DNA of 5,394 bases from CALCCV01 sp964388665 (GCA_964388665.1 CAYMBJ010000146.1:1-5394), one strand, 5' to 3'. Shown: positions 1 through 5,300, numbered from the stretch's first letter. A program made the numbers and translations. The notes: generated by a model from the letters alone, not told the origin.

Positions 1-44
1 TATTAGCCGTTATCGCTTGCTTTTTATCGAAGTCACCCTTTTCA

Positions 45-443
45 TCAACTGATCTGACCCATCACGGCACCGCCATCCAAGGCAATCAGCAGGGCATTGG
101 GCTTTGAACCCAAAAAAGCAGCCTGAGTGGTGCGCACATTGGCGTAGGTGGCCGCCTTCATACCAAAAAAACCAGCGAGCAAACTCAGCACAGCACCAAG
201 AACAAAACACAATGCCGAAGTGTACCCGAGCACAATCGACAACAGGCCCGCAACAACCACAGTGTATACAGCGAGCACTTTGTACTCGCGCACCAAAAAG
301 GCCATGGAGCCTTCACGCACATAGGAGGCAATGCGATTCATGGTCTCATTGCCGGATGGCTGTTTTTTTACCCGAAAGTAAAGAGTGAGTGCCAATACAA
401 GACCGACAACTCCTGATATTATCGGAAGTAATAATTGATTCAT
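45..443 (-). pseudogene. hppA: Truncated membrane-bound pyrophosphatase (M-PPase), N-terminal fragment
   Basis: The 132 residues match the start of the ion-pumping membrane pyrophosphatases, which couple PPi hydrolysis to H+ or Na+ export across the inner membrane. Visible are a first membrane helix (about residues 4-24), the early NRIASYVREGSMAFL segment (36-50), two further hydrophobic helices (about 56-73 and 77-95), the diagnostic GMKAATYANVRTTQAA (94-109), and GGAVMG (124-129). Family members are roughly 670-800 residues with about 16 helices. This one ends with QIS and a TGA right after GGAVMG, so all pyrophosphate-binding and catalytic loops are missing. In the 44 bases beyond the stop, none of the three frames resumes the expected hydrophobic helix, so a rearrangement or misjoin fits better than a one-base frameshift. 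The start at 443 is preferred over an ATG at 452 because of ribosome-binding-site spacing. Family assignment is firm. Whether the fragment is expressed cannot be seen. Confidence 0.85.
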
Positions 444-453
444 ATGTGTCATG

Positions 454-460
454 CTCCTTT
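454..460 (-). promoter_or_regulatory. Shine-Dalgarno of the hppA fragment (decides the start)
   Basis: The minus strand reads AAAGGAG here. It lies 10 nt from the ATG at 443-441 but only 1 nt from the in-frame ATG at 452-450. The downstream ATG is therefore the workable start, giving a protein beginning MNQLLLP, which also resembles family N-termini better. Confidence 0.65.
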
Positions 461-463
461 TGC

Positions 464-487
464 TGAACCAGATTTAGTGAACCAGAT
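464..487. repeat. Tandem 10-bp direct repeat upstream of hppA
   Basis: TGAACCAGAT occurs at 464-473 and again at 478-487, separated by TTAG, giving a 14-bp period. It lies immediately upstream of the hppA Shine-Dalgarno, within the 100-bp gap after the hydrolase gene. It may be a regulatory site or a chance or slippage duplication. No function can be assigned. Confidence 0.6.
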
Positions 488-543
488 GATGCCTTAAGGG
501 GTTTCGCGAAGCTCTATGGGTTACAAAAATATGACTGCAGTTG

Positions 544-1293
544 TCAATCGTGAATTCTCAAAACGACTTCCAGTGGCCAATGATCTGAGGAGCGAATGTC
601 ATCACGAATTTTGGCTTTGATCAGTTCGCAGTTGCGAAAAAACACATGGTCCAACTTGAGCACACGCGGGTCGCGATCCAATTGCATAGGTTGCAGGCTG
701 TGCTCCGCCATAAAATCCACAAGAAAATTCCAACGTCTCGCATTCCAGGTGTTAAAGTCACCAGCTACCACTAGTGGACCCGTCTCGTGACCTATGAGGT
801 TCTCAAGTGACTGCCACTGCCTAGAATAATGGCTATTGAGGGTGAAATTCACAGAGTGCGAGTTGACCAGCGAAAAGGTGAGATCATCCAGCGATCGGTA
901 CTGGTGATGCAGGGTCACTTTGGGTGGTCCCACCAAAAACTCGCCCTGATGGTGGCGATGCCAATTGTGATGAAAGTGTTGAAATCGTGAGCCCATGGCA
1001 ATACCCGTGCGTTTGCCGCTAAAACCAAATTCAAAACTTGTGGCAAATGACCAAGTGAAACCCAAAAATTCTTTTTCAAAAATTCTCTGGTGATCAGGAA
1101 AAACGGCTTCTTGCAGCAGAATGAAATCATTGTTTTGCGCCAGCATCTTTAAATCCTGATACCAAGCTTGACCCTTTTGACCCTTAAAAATATTCCAAAC
1201 CAAGACGCGAATCTCTTTTGTGTGCAAATGCTGGTGCTCAGACTCACCAAAATGCAAAATGGAATCTAAAAGATGTGGTATTTTAAAAAGCAC
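544..1293 (-). CDS. Endonuclease/exonuclease/phosphatase (EEP) family hydrolase
   Basis: This 249-residue protein has the ordered motif set of the Mg2+-dependent EEP (DNase I/exonuclease III-like) superfamily: VLVWNIFKG with Asn34, LLQEA with Glu62, NSHSVNF with His146, AGDFN with Asp179 and Asn181, LDHVF with Asp215 and His216, and SDHWP with Asp237 and His238. The full catalytic set is present, so the enzyme should hydrolyse phosphodiester or phosphomonoester bonds. Substrate (DNA, RNA, phospholipid or inositol phosphate) cannot be read from the motifs. There is no convincing signal peptide, so it is probably cytoplasmic. Histidine is unusually common (21 of 249), with a dense patch at residues 106-115. 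The start is GTG: a TGA directly precedes it in frame, and GAGG lies about 7 nt upstream. The nearby ATG at 1297 is out of frame and soon stops. The gene precedes the hppA fragment on the same strand by 100 bp. Confidence 0.9.
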   Translation of the reverse strand: MLFKIPHLLDSILHFGESEHQHLHTKEIRVLVWNIFKGQKGQAWYQDLKMLAQNNDFILLQEAVFPDHQRIFEKEFLGFTWSFATSFEFGFSGKRTGIAMGSRFQHFHHNWHRHHQGEFLVGPPKVTLHHQYRSLDDLTFSLVNSHSVNFTLNSHYSRQWQSLENLIGHETGPLVVAGDFNTWNARRWNFLVDFMAEHSLQPMQLDRDPRVLKLDHVFFRNCELIKAKIRDDIRSSDHWPLEVVLRIHD

Positions 1294-1386
1294 TCATTCC
1301 CTCGGTACCATGGCGATTTTAATAGCAAAACAAATCCATGGAGATTTAGCAAGGCAAGCCCGCCCTTTTCGCAAAAAAATCGTGGT

Positions 1387-1411
1387 GGAGCAATTGGCTC
1401 TCTTTTTTTTT
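1387..1411 (+). terminator. Weak intrinsic-terminator-like hairpin plus T-run
   Basis: GAGC (1388-1391) can pair with GCTC (1397-1400) across a 5-nt loop, with a possible extra G-U pair, followed by nine consecutive T residues (1403-1411). In orientation it would stop plus-strand transcription, but there is no plus-strand gene upstream. If real, it would limit antisense transcription into the 461-residue protein gene. The short stem makes this tentative. Confidence 0.2.
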
Positions 1412-1415
1412 CCAG

Positions 1416-1434
1416 CGTAATTAACCGTAATTAA
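1416..1434. repeat. Short direct repeat CGTAATTAA x2
   Basis: CGTAATTAA occurs at 1416-1424 and 1426-1434. The second copy overlaps the stop codon of the 461-residue protein gene. Its function is unknown. The 137-bp gap between this gene and the hydrolase gene otherwise shows only the T-run hairpin described at 1387-1411. Confidence 0.4.
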
Positions 1435-2816
1435 TTGCACAGAATAAATGGCTCGACATGCTGAGAGAAGAACTTTAAATATTTAAGATGTCTCGGATCA
1501 TCTACCAAAATGATTGCATCCGATCCCTGATCTCGCACTTTTGGTTTGGCCGTGATGCATTTCATTGAACTGCCATCATTTCTAACATCCAGTACGACCC
1601 CTGGAATCGATACAAAACCCTCAAAACGGAGGCTATTGGGCAGTCCCGTGTTTTCTACGAATATTAGAAAGACATTTCGAAATTTTTCCCCTGGCTTTAC
1701 ATTGGTAGAGAATGGAGTAGCTGGGACTAAGAACAAACTTTTCTGAGAATTGTGATCTAGATATTGAGAAACATACACATTGCCAATCAAAGGGAAAAAA
1801 GCGTGCGAAAGTAATTCATCAGTGTCCATTCTATTCAGGGTCAAATCAAAACCTTGTACTTGCACTTCAAAATTTTTACTCTGAACATGGGCGCCCCCTT
1901 GCTCCGAGCGGACTAAACCTGATAATTTCTGCTCGCTATCTGCCACTCTAACCTCACATGGAATACTCTCTCCTAGTTCCACGAGAAGGCAGTCATTCTG
2001 GAGGTATCCTAAGAACTTTGCTGAATTCATAACGTTCAGAAAATCTGCGGATGGAAGGGCACGTGGCTCTACTTTTTCGTAGTTCTCTTCTGAATTGCTA
2101 AATATACGACCAAAGTTATTTATAATAAACTGCTGGAAAACCTCTTGCGAAGATTTCAATTCTGCATTGTGATATAGCCATCCCGTCACTCTTCGAATAA
2201 TTTCATAGTCGGTGGAGTCTAATTCGCGTGGAAGCTCATAAGGGATTAGCTCCTTCAATCCTTCAGCTTCTGAGCACCTGGAGTCTCTTTCATTTACTGA
2301 GCTAAAAATCTTACAAAGTTCCCCAGCATTCCTAAACTTCAACAAGTAAACTGACTCAACTAACTCGTGAAGTAGGAGCATCGCCTGTCTCTCAATTCGC
2401 TCACTTTGTGGCTCATCTGGCTGTCCTTCAAAGCTGATGGAATCAAACCAAATTTCATGAGCAGTCTGGAAAGCCAATTGATCAGTGTTCTGCAAGAGAA
2501 ATGAAACTCCCAGTTTAGTTTTACTTATTCTTTTTAAGTCATCATTGATAAAGTACCAGGTCTTTTGAAATGCAGAAGCTTTGAAAACTTCCAAGAGCCA
2601 TGTATTTTTCGCTAACTTTTTTTCGAGAAATAGATAGGCCGGCAATTGTTCAGGGTGAGGCTCGATATAAGCCTCATATACCTTACCATTTTGACCATTT
2701 CCGCCGCCGCCATGTGAAGTGCCGCCAAAAGCTTTAGCAATTCCACCATGATTAAAGTCTAAGCACATGGCCGATAAAAGGCACAGACTATGAACTATTG
2801 CCAAGACTAAATTCAT
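1431..2816 (-). CDS. Secreted hypothetical protein, Gly-rich N-terminus, LLHEL segment
   Basis: I do not recognise a named family for this 461-residue protein. The N-terminus is hydrophobic (residues 3-17) and probably a signal sequence, although it lacks the usual basic residues. Possible cleavage points are after AKA (27-29), or near Cys18 in a poor lipobox (LSAMC). A Gly/Asn/His-rich stretch follows (31-44), then KVYEAYIEPHPEQLPAY (45-61). Residues 143-155 contain LLLHELVES, with His150, Glu151 and Glu154. This resembles an HExxH zinc site but has Glu in place of the second His. From memory, Bdellovibrio secreted proteins with a Gly/Asn-rich start and a mid-protein 'LILHE' share this layout, so a lineage-specific exported family is likely. 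The C-terminal half is mixed and probably beta-rich. The ATG has GGAG 8 nt upstream. The barrel gene lies 169 bp upstream on the same strand. The gene is clearly real; its function is unknown. Confidence 0.85.
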   Translation of the reverse strand: MNLVLAIVHSLCLLSAMCLDFNHGGIAKAFGGTSHGGGGNGQNGKVYEAYIEPHPEQLPAYLFLEKKLAKNTWLLEVFKASAFQKTWYFINDDLKRISKTKLGVSFLLQNTDQLAFQTAHEIWFDSISFEGQPDEPQSERIERQAMLLLHELVESVYLLKFRNAGELCKIFSSVNERDSRCSEAEGLKELIPYELPRELDSTDYEIIRRVTGWLYHNAELKSSQEVFQQFIINNFGRIFSNSEENYEKVEPRALPSADFLNVMNSAKFLGYLQNDCLLVELGESIPCEVRVADSEQKLSGLVRSEQGGAHVQSKNFEVQVQGFDLTLNRMDTDELLSHAFFPLIGNVYVSQYLDHNSQKSLFLVPATPFSTNVKPGEKFRNVFLIFVENTGLPNSLRFEGFVSIPGVVLDVRNDGSSMKCITAKPKVRDQGSDAIILVDDPRHLKYLKFFSQHVEPFILCN

Positions 2817-2985
2817 GCTACGTACTCCACATTAATTTTAAAAACAAAACTGCTTCTCGCTCACAGCTTCTATCACTGGATTTTTCAATAACTAGGCCAA
2901 CAGACAAGATCTCTAAAAAGTGTCGGTTCATTTGGCATATGCATAAAAATGACAATCCAACGGTTTTACGAATTTTTATCAAAAA

Positions 2986-3573
2986 TCAATAGGAGTAGCC
3001 AAAGCCTACTGACAAGCCAACAGTGTCTTGGCCAAAATCCAAATGCTTTTCATGACTCTTCTGTGCGACCCCGCTAGTCAGGACATTTTGTTTTTGAGAA
3101 ATTCGCCTCCGATAGGTAATTTCCGTTTCAAGAGTGAATCCATTTTTAAATAAACCCTTAGTTCCTATGGCAGATACAAGCAAAGTTTTATCTCCTGTGG
3201 AGTATGTAGCTTCCGTTATTCCATTGGTTGAAAATTCGATACTGGTATTTTTTGCGTATTGAATTGATGGGCCAACGTAATATCTTGAGTCACAATCGAA
3301 AAAAAACATACATTTGTCGTTGTACGTTTCACCAAGAGCCAGCTCGCCAAAGGTAAACCGGTATCCCAAGCTCGAGGACAGGCCAATGATATCAGCGCCC
3401 AATGTGACTACCAGGCTATGGTTCTCCTGGAGTATACGTTCATAGGAAAGACCGAGAATGCCACGAGGAGTGAATATCCCCCCTCCCAACAGAATTGTAT
3501 TTTGCGACGAGCAATGTGCACGAGACCCCACAGCAAGCAGACTACAAATTAGAACAAATCTTAACATTTTCAT
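2986..3573 (-). CDS. Small outer-membrane beta-barrel protein (putative)
   Basis: This 195-residue protein starts with a classic signal peptide (MKMLR, hydrophobic core 6-16, likely cleavage after SRA at residue 19). The mature part of about 176 residues alternates polar and hydrophobic positions in strand-like runs such as SLVVTLGADIIGL (53-65) and FTLETEITYRRRI (146-158), rich in Gly and aromatics. It ends in GLSVGFGYSY, an aromatic-terminated last strand like those recognised by the BAM complex, although Tyr replaces the usual Phe or Trp. The length suits an eight-stranded barrel. Cys88 and Cys94 (CX5C) probably sit in an extracellular loop and could form a disulfide. The ATG at 3573 has AAGGAA about 7 nt upstream; a second Met at residue 3 is less well placed. 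The gene follows the 118-residue exported protein by 68 bp that contain a strong hairpin. The localisation inference is good, but no ligand or partner can be proposed. Confidence 0.8.
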   Translation of the reverse strand: MKMLRFVLICSLLAVGSRAHCSSQNTILLGGGIFTPRGILGLSYERILQENHSLVVTLGADIIGLSSSLGYRFTFGELALGETYNDKCMFFFDCDSRYYVGPSIQYAKNTSIEFSTNGITEATYSTGDKTLLVSAIGTKGLFKNGFTLETEITYRRRISQKQNVLTSGVAQKSHEKHLDFGQDTVGLSVGFGYSY

Positions 3574-3599
3574 AAAGTTTCCTTAATAGTTTGATAAAG

Positions 3600-3635
3600 G
3601 AATAAGTGGAGCCAAAGACTTAGCTCCACTTATTC
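3600..3635 (-). terminator. Perfect 13-bp hairpin between two exported-protein genes
   Basis: GAATAAGTGGAGC (3600-3612) and its exact reverse complement (3623-3635) flank a 10-nt loop. The hairpin begins 6 bp after the stop codon of the 118-residue protein gene and ends 26 bp before the barrel-gene ATG. In the minus-strand transcript the distal arm is followed by CTTTATC, a weak U-tract. It probably acts as a terminator, or as a partial terminator or mRNA-stabilising structure that sets the ratio of the two neighbours. Confidence 0.7.
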
Positions 3636-3641
3636 AAGTTT

Positions 3642-3998
3642 CTAGAATCTGGAACAAGACACTGCTGACCGAGAGTTAAAGTCTATTAGGGTCAACGTCT
3701 GACCTTCTGTACTTGCCGCAGAAAGGACCTGTGAATCTTTCAGGACATAGAGAGTGAATCTGCTGCTTACCTTGTCGGACTGAACAATGTGAATCGAATA
3801 GGAATACCCGTTACGCTCAGCCAAGGACCTGTAGGTTTCGCCCTTCAATTGAAATGTCTCTTGATGCCAGGTATTGGTAAACTCAAGAGGAGAGGACTCA
3901 CTCGAGACCGCGCAAGCGAAGTTTGAGTCAGTATTTGGCTCGGCGAGGGCAAGCGCACTCATCAAGACCATTGGAATAAAGCCTAGTAATTTTAACAT
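3642..3998 (-). CDS. Small exported hypothetical protein
   Basis: This 118-residue protein has a textbook Sec signal peptide: MLK, hydrophobic core 4-18, and cleavage after ALA at residue 19, leaving a mature chain starting EPNTD. The mature 99 residues contain two cysteines, Cys29 near the new N-terminus and Cys115 near the C-terminus, which could clamp a compact beta-rich domain. Strand-like runs include SYSIHIVQ (66-73), SRFTLYVLKD (79-88) and TLTLIDF (101-107). I recognise no family. AAAGGAG lies 6 nt before the ATG. It is the first gene on the minus strand from the divergent region and faces away from the TIGR02147 regulator, whose operator-like repeats lie about 75-115 bp upstream. Regulation by that protein is plausible but inferred. 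Confidence 0.78.
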   Translation of the reverse strand: MLKLLGFIPMVLMSALALAEPNTDSNFACAVSSESSPLEFTNTWHQETFQLKGETYRSLAERNGYSYSIHIVQSDKVSSRFTLYVLKDSQVLSAASTEGQTLTLIDFNSRSAVSCSRF

Positions 3999-4029
3999 GT
4001 TATTCTCCTTTCATATTGTTATGAATAAC
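3999..4029 (-). promoter_or_regulatory. Possible alternative-hairpin leader over the ribosome-binding site
   Basis: On the minus strand, GTTATTC (4029-4023) can pair with GAATAAC (4005-3999). This would place AAAGGA of the Shine-Dalgarno in the loop and put the downstream arm between it and the ATG. The same upstream segment can instead form the short palindrome GTTAT-TC-ATAAC (4029-4018). The two structures are mutually exclusive. Stems are short and AT-rich, so this is tentative. Confidence 0.35.
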
Positions 4030-4043
4030 GTGAACCGAGAATA

Positions 4044-4068
4044 CTGCATCGCAGCGCCTGCCGCCAGG
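4044..4068. repeat. Two tandem small GC-rich inverted repeats
   Basis: CTGC-ATC-GCAG (4044-4054) and CCTG-CCGC-CAGG (4057-4068) are consecutive 4-bp-stem hairpins in an otherwise AT-rich divergent region. They would lie in the 5' leader of the minus-strand exported-protein transcript if its promoter is further upstream. I found no confident promoter hexamers for that gene. Confidence 0.35.
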
Positions 4069-4074
4069 ATAATT

Positions 4075-4112
4075 GAGTAAAAAGTAACATTTATTTTTTA
4101 CTCGTAGTAAAA
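4075..4112. promoter_or_regulatory. Operator-like overlapping inverted repeats before the regulator
   Basis: GAGTAAAAA (4075-4083) pairs with TTTTTACTC (4095-4103) as a 9-bp inverted repeat with an 11-bp spacer. The second arm is also half of the palindrome TTTTACT-CGT-AGTAAAA (4096-4112). The element AGTAAAA therefore occurs three times (plus, minus, plus) within 38 bp. The last copy overlaps the probable -10 (TAAAAT, 4108-4113) of the regulator. Such an array fits a dimeric HTH repressor binding its own promoter; which protein binds is inferred. Confidence 0.5.
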
Positions 4113-4113
4113 T
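4084..4113 (+). promoter_or_regulatory. Putative promoter of the TIGR02147 regulator (leaderless)
   Basis: The -10 candidate TAAAAT (4108-4113) ends 7 bp before the ATG, so transcription would start at or next to the start codon. A weak -35 candidate GTAACA (4084-4089) sits 18 bp upstream. No Shine-Dalgarno precedes the ATG, which is consistent with a leaderless mRNA. The assignment is from hexamer similarity only. Confidence 0.4.
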
Positions 4114-4120
4114 ATGAAAT

Positions 4121-4924
4121 ATGGTTTCAGTTTTTGAATACGATGACTATCGGTTACTTCTTAGGGATTGGGTGGCTGCTCAGCCAAAAAGCCACGGCGT
4201 AAAGTCTCGCCTTGCAGCGGCCCTCGGAGTAAGTTCGAGCCTCATCAGTCTCATTCTATCGGGCGACAAACAGCTTTCTCTAGAGCAAGCAACAGAAGCC
4301 GTCGAATACATGTCCCTCAATGATGATCAATCTGAATTTTTTCTATTGTTGGTTGAATTAGACAGAGCCGGAACTCAGAAACTAAAAATCCGAATTCAGA
4401 AGAAAATTGAATCTGCGCGCAGGCGCGCTCAAAAAATATCATCACGTGTTCCTAAGCCGAAAGAACTCACACCTGAAGCTAACTCCATATTCTATTCCAA
4501 CTGGATATACACTGCTATATTAAATTTAATTGCACTTGAAGACTGCCGAGATATCCAGAGTCTTGCTTTGCGACTGACTCTCCCTGAAGTTGTTGTTTCC
4601 AAGGCTGTTAGCTTTTTGACAGAGCATCACCTTTGTTATAGCGACAAAGGACAACTTTCTTATGGAGCCGCCCACAGCCACTTACCTGACAATTCTCCGC
4701 ATGTGAACAAACATCATCAAAACTGGCGGATCCAAGCTATGACTCGAATGGATCACTTAAGCGAGCAAAATCTATTTTACTCCTGCCCTATGTCCCTATC
4801 AGAGGATGCCTATCTTATCGTACGCAAGCGACTCCTCAGAACCATCGAAAAGACCTTAAAAGAGATTGGCCCCTCTCCTTCAGAGTGCGTTGCCTGTCTA
4901 AATATCGATTTCTTTAGGTTCTAA
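4121..4924 (+). CDS. TIGR02147 / DUF4423 family helix-turn-helix regulator
   Basis: This 267-residue protein begins with the family signature SVFEYDDYRLLLRDWV (3-18). An HTH region of about residues 26-64 follows: a VKSRLAAALGVSSSLISLILSGDKQLSLEQA core in which SSSLISLILSG is the likely recognition helix. After a basic linker (87-112) comes the DUF4423-type C-terminal domain, recognisable by SIFYSNWIYTAILNLIALED (122-141), where the family has a 'YYS.WY..AIREL' block, then the RLTLPEVVVSKAVSFLTEHHL second winged-helix-like element (151-171). Length is normal for the family. The role is transcriptional regulation; the effector is unknown. Two cysteines near the C-terminus (CVAC, 256-259) could be redox- or metal-sensitive, but this is speculative. 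The start matches family N-termini although it has no Shine-Dalgarno. It is divergent from the exported-protein genes and separated from them by operator-like repeats, which suggests autoregulation and control of those neighbours. Confidence 0.88.
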   Translation: MVSVFEYDDYRLLLRDWVAAQPKSHGVKSRLAAALGVSSSLISLILSGDKQLSLEQATEAVEYMSLNDDQSEFFLLLVELDRAGTQKLKIRIQKKIESARRRAQKISSRVPKPKELTPEANSIFYSNWIYTAILNLIALEDCRDIQSLALRLTLPEVVVSKAVSFLTEHHLCYSDKGQLSYGAAHSHLPDNSPHVNKHHQNWRIQAMTRMDHLSEQNLFYSCPMSLSEDAYLIVRKRLLRTIEKTLKEIGPSPSECVACLNIDFFRF

Positions 4925-4974
4925 CTTCCAACTCATTTGGCGCAGAGTCCGCGATATTACACTTCGTTTCACGC

Positions 4975-5005
4975 TCCCCAAAATGATTTACACTTTTATT
5001 GGGGA
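4975..5005 (+). terminator. Possible terminator after the regulator gene
   Basis: TCCCCAA (4975-4981) is the exact reverse complement of TTGGGGA (4999-5005). The stem can be extended by two A-T pairs past a bulged A, with a loop of about 12-17 nt. It lies 50 bp after the regulator stop codon. No run of T residues follows, so it is not a standard intrinsic terminator. It may be an mRNA 3'-end structure or a DNA-binding site. Confidence 0.35.
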
Positions 5006-5044
5006 ATCTCTCAGCAAAAATTGTCTCCGCAGGAAAATTTGGTT

Positions 5045-5072
5045 TTGACCCCCAAACGCTTCTCATTCTAAT
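5045..5072 (+). promoter_or_regulatory. Sigma70-type promoter of the DUF4926-like gene
   Basis: TTGACC (5045-5050) and TCTAAT (5067-5072) each match the consensus hexamers at five of six positions, with a 16-bp spacer. The -10 ends 9 bp before the ATG, so the transcript would start only 0-3 nt upstream of the start codon. The nine intervening bases (CTTCGGTTC) contain no Shine-Dalgarno, which again points to a leaderless mRNA. Confidence 0.6.
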
Positions 5073-5081
5073 CTTCGGTTC

Positions 5082-5300
5082 ATGTCAAATAATCCAAAAG
5101 AATATGACGTCATCAGGCTCATTGAAGATGTTCCCATGGAAAATCTTGCAAAGGGTGCATTAGGAACAATCCTCTTGGAGTTGGAGTCTGGAAAAGCTTA
5201 TGAGTGCGAGTTTTTTGACAAAGAGACTCTCCAGCCAATTTCAAAATCCCTATCGGTTACATTGGAAAGAGAGCAGTTCGAAGTGGTGGTTCGAAACTAA
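5082..5300 (+). CDS. DUF4926-like small protein
   Basis: This 72-residue protein has the layout of the small DUF4926 family: an opening YDVIRLIEDVP strand (8-18), then ENLAKGALGTILLEL (21-35), where the family has 'GL..G..GTIV', then KAYECEF (38-44) and a C-terminal strand ending LEREQFEVVVRN. This suggests a compact SH3-like beta-barrel, probably cytoplasmic and acidic; there is no signal peptide. Family function is not established. In other genomes, as far as I remember, such genes often stand next to another small uncharacterised or toxin-like gene. The only neighbour visible here is the regulator, 157 bp upstream, and the 94 bp after it contain no gene. It has its own good promoter, so it is probably transcribed independently. 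Coding status is well supported by the family match despite the small size. Confidence 0.8.
   Translation: MSNNPKEYDVIRLIEDVPMENLAKGALGTILLELESGKAYECEFFDKETLQPISKSLSVTLEREQFEVVVRN

Noticed and set aside
10..210. A second minus-strand frame across the hppA break, considered as a frameshifted continuation of the pyrophosphatase
   Set aside because: Beyond the break it reads DQLMKRVTSIKSKR and stops. This is hydrophilic and unlike the membrane helix expected there.
492..510. The small palindromes CCTTAAGG and TTCGCGAA after the hydrolase gene, considered as a terminator
   Set aside because: Each is a short self-complementary word without a loop or T-tract, so neither can act as a terminator hairpin.
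915..1130. A 71-codon minus-strand frame inside the hydrolase gene
   Set aside because: It is an out-of-frame shadow of the EEP gene, whose catalytic motifs fix the true frame.
1220..1420. A plus-strand open frame through the 5' end of the hydrolase gene and the following gap
   Set aside because: It runs antisense to a well-supported gene, ends in a run of Phe encoded by the T-tract, and has no family resemblance.
2935..2942. The palindrome GCATATGC in the gap upstream of the large secreted protein gene
   Set aside because: It is only 8 bp with no neighbouring copies or promoter hexamers, so it is expected by chance. No convincing promoter or terminator was found in that 169-bp gap.
2798..2992. 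A 64-codon plus-strand open frame spanning the gap between the large secreted protein gene and the barrel gene
   Set aside because: It starts at TTG with no Shine-Dalgarno, overlaps both flanking minus-strand genes, and its translation has no recognisable domain or signal.
3874..4080. A plus-strand open frame opposite the small exported protein and the divergent region
   Set aside because: It is antisense to a gene with a clear signal peptide and ribosome-binding site. Its end falls in the hairpin-rich control region.
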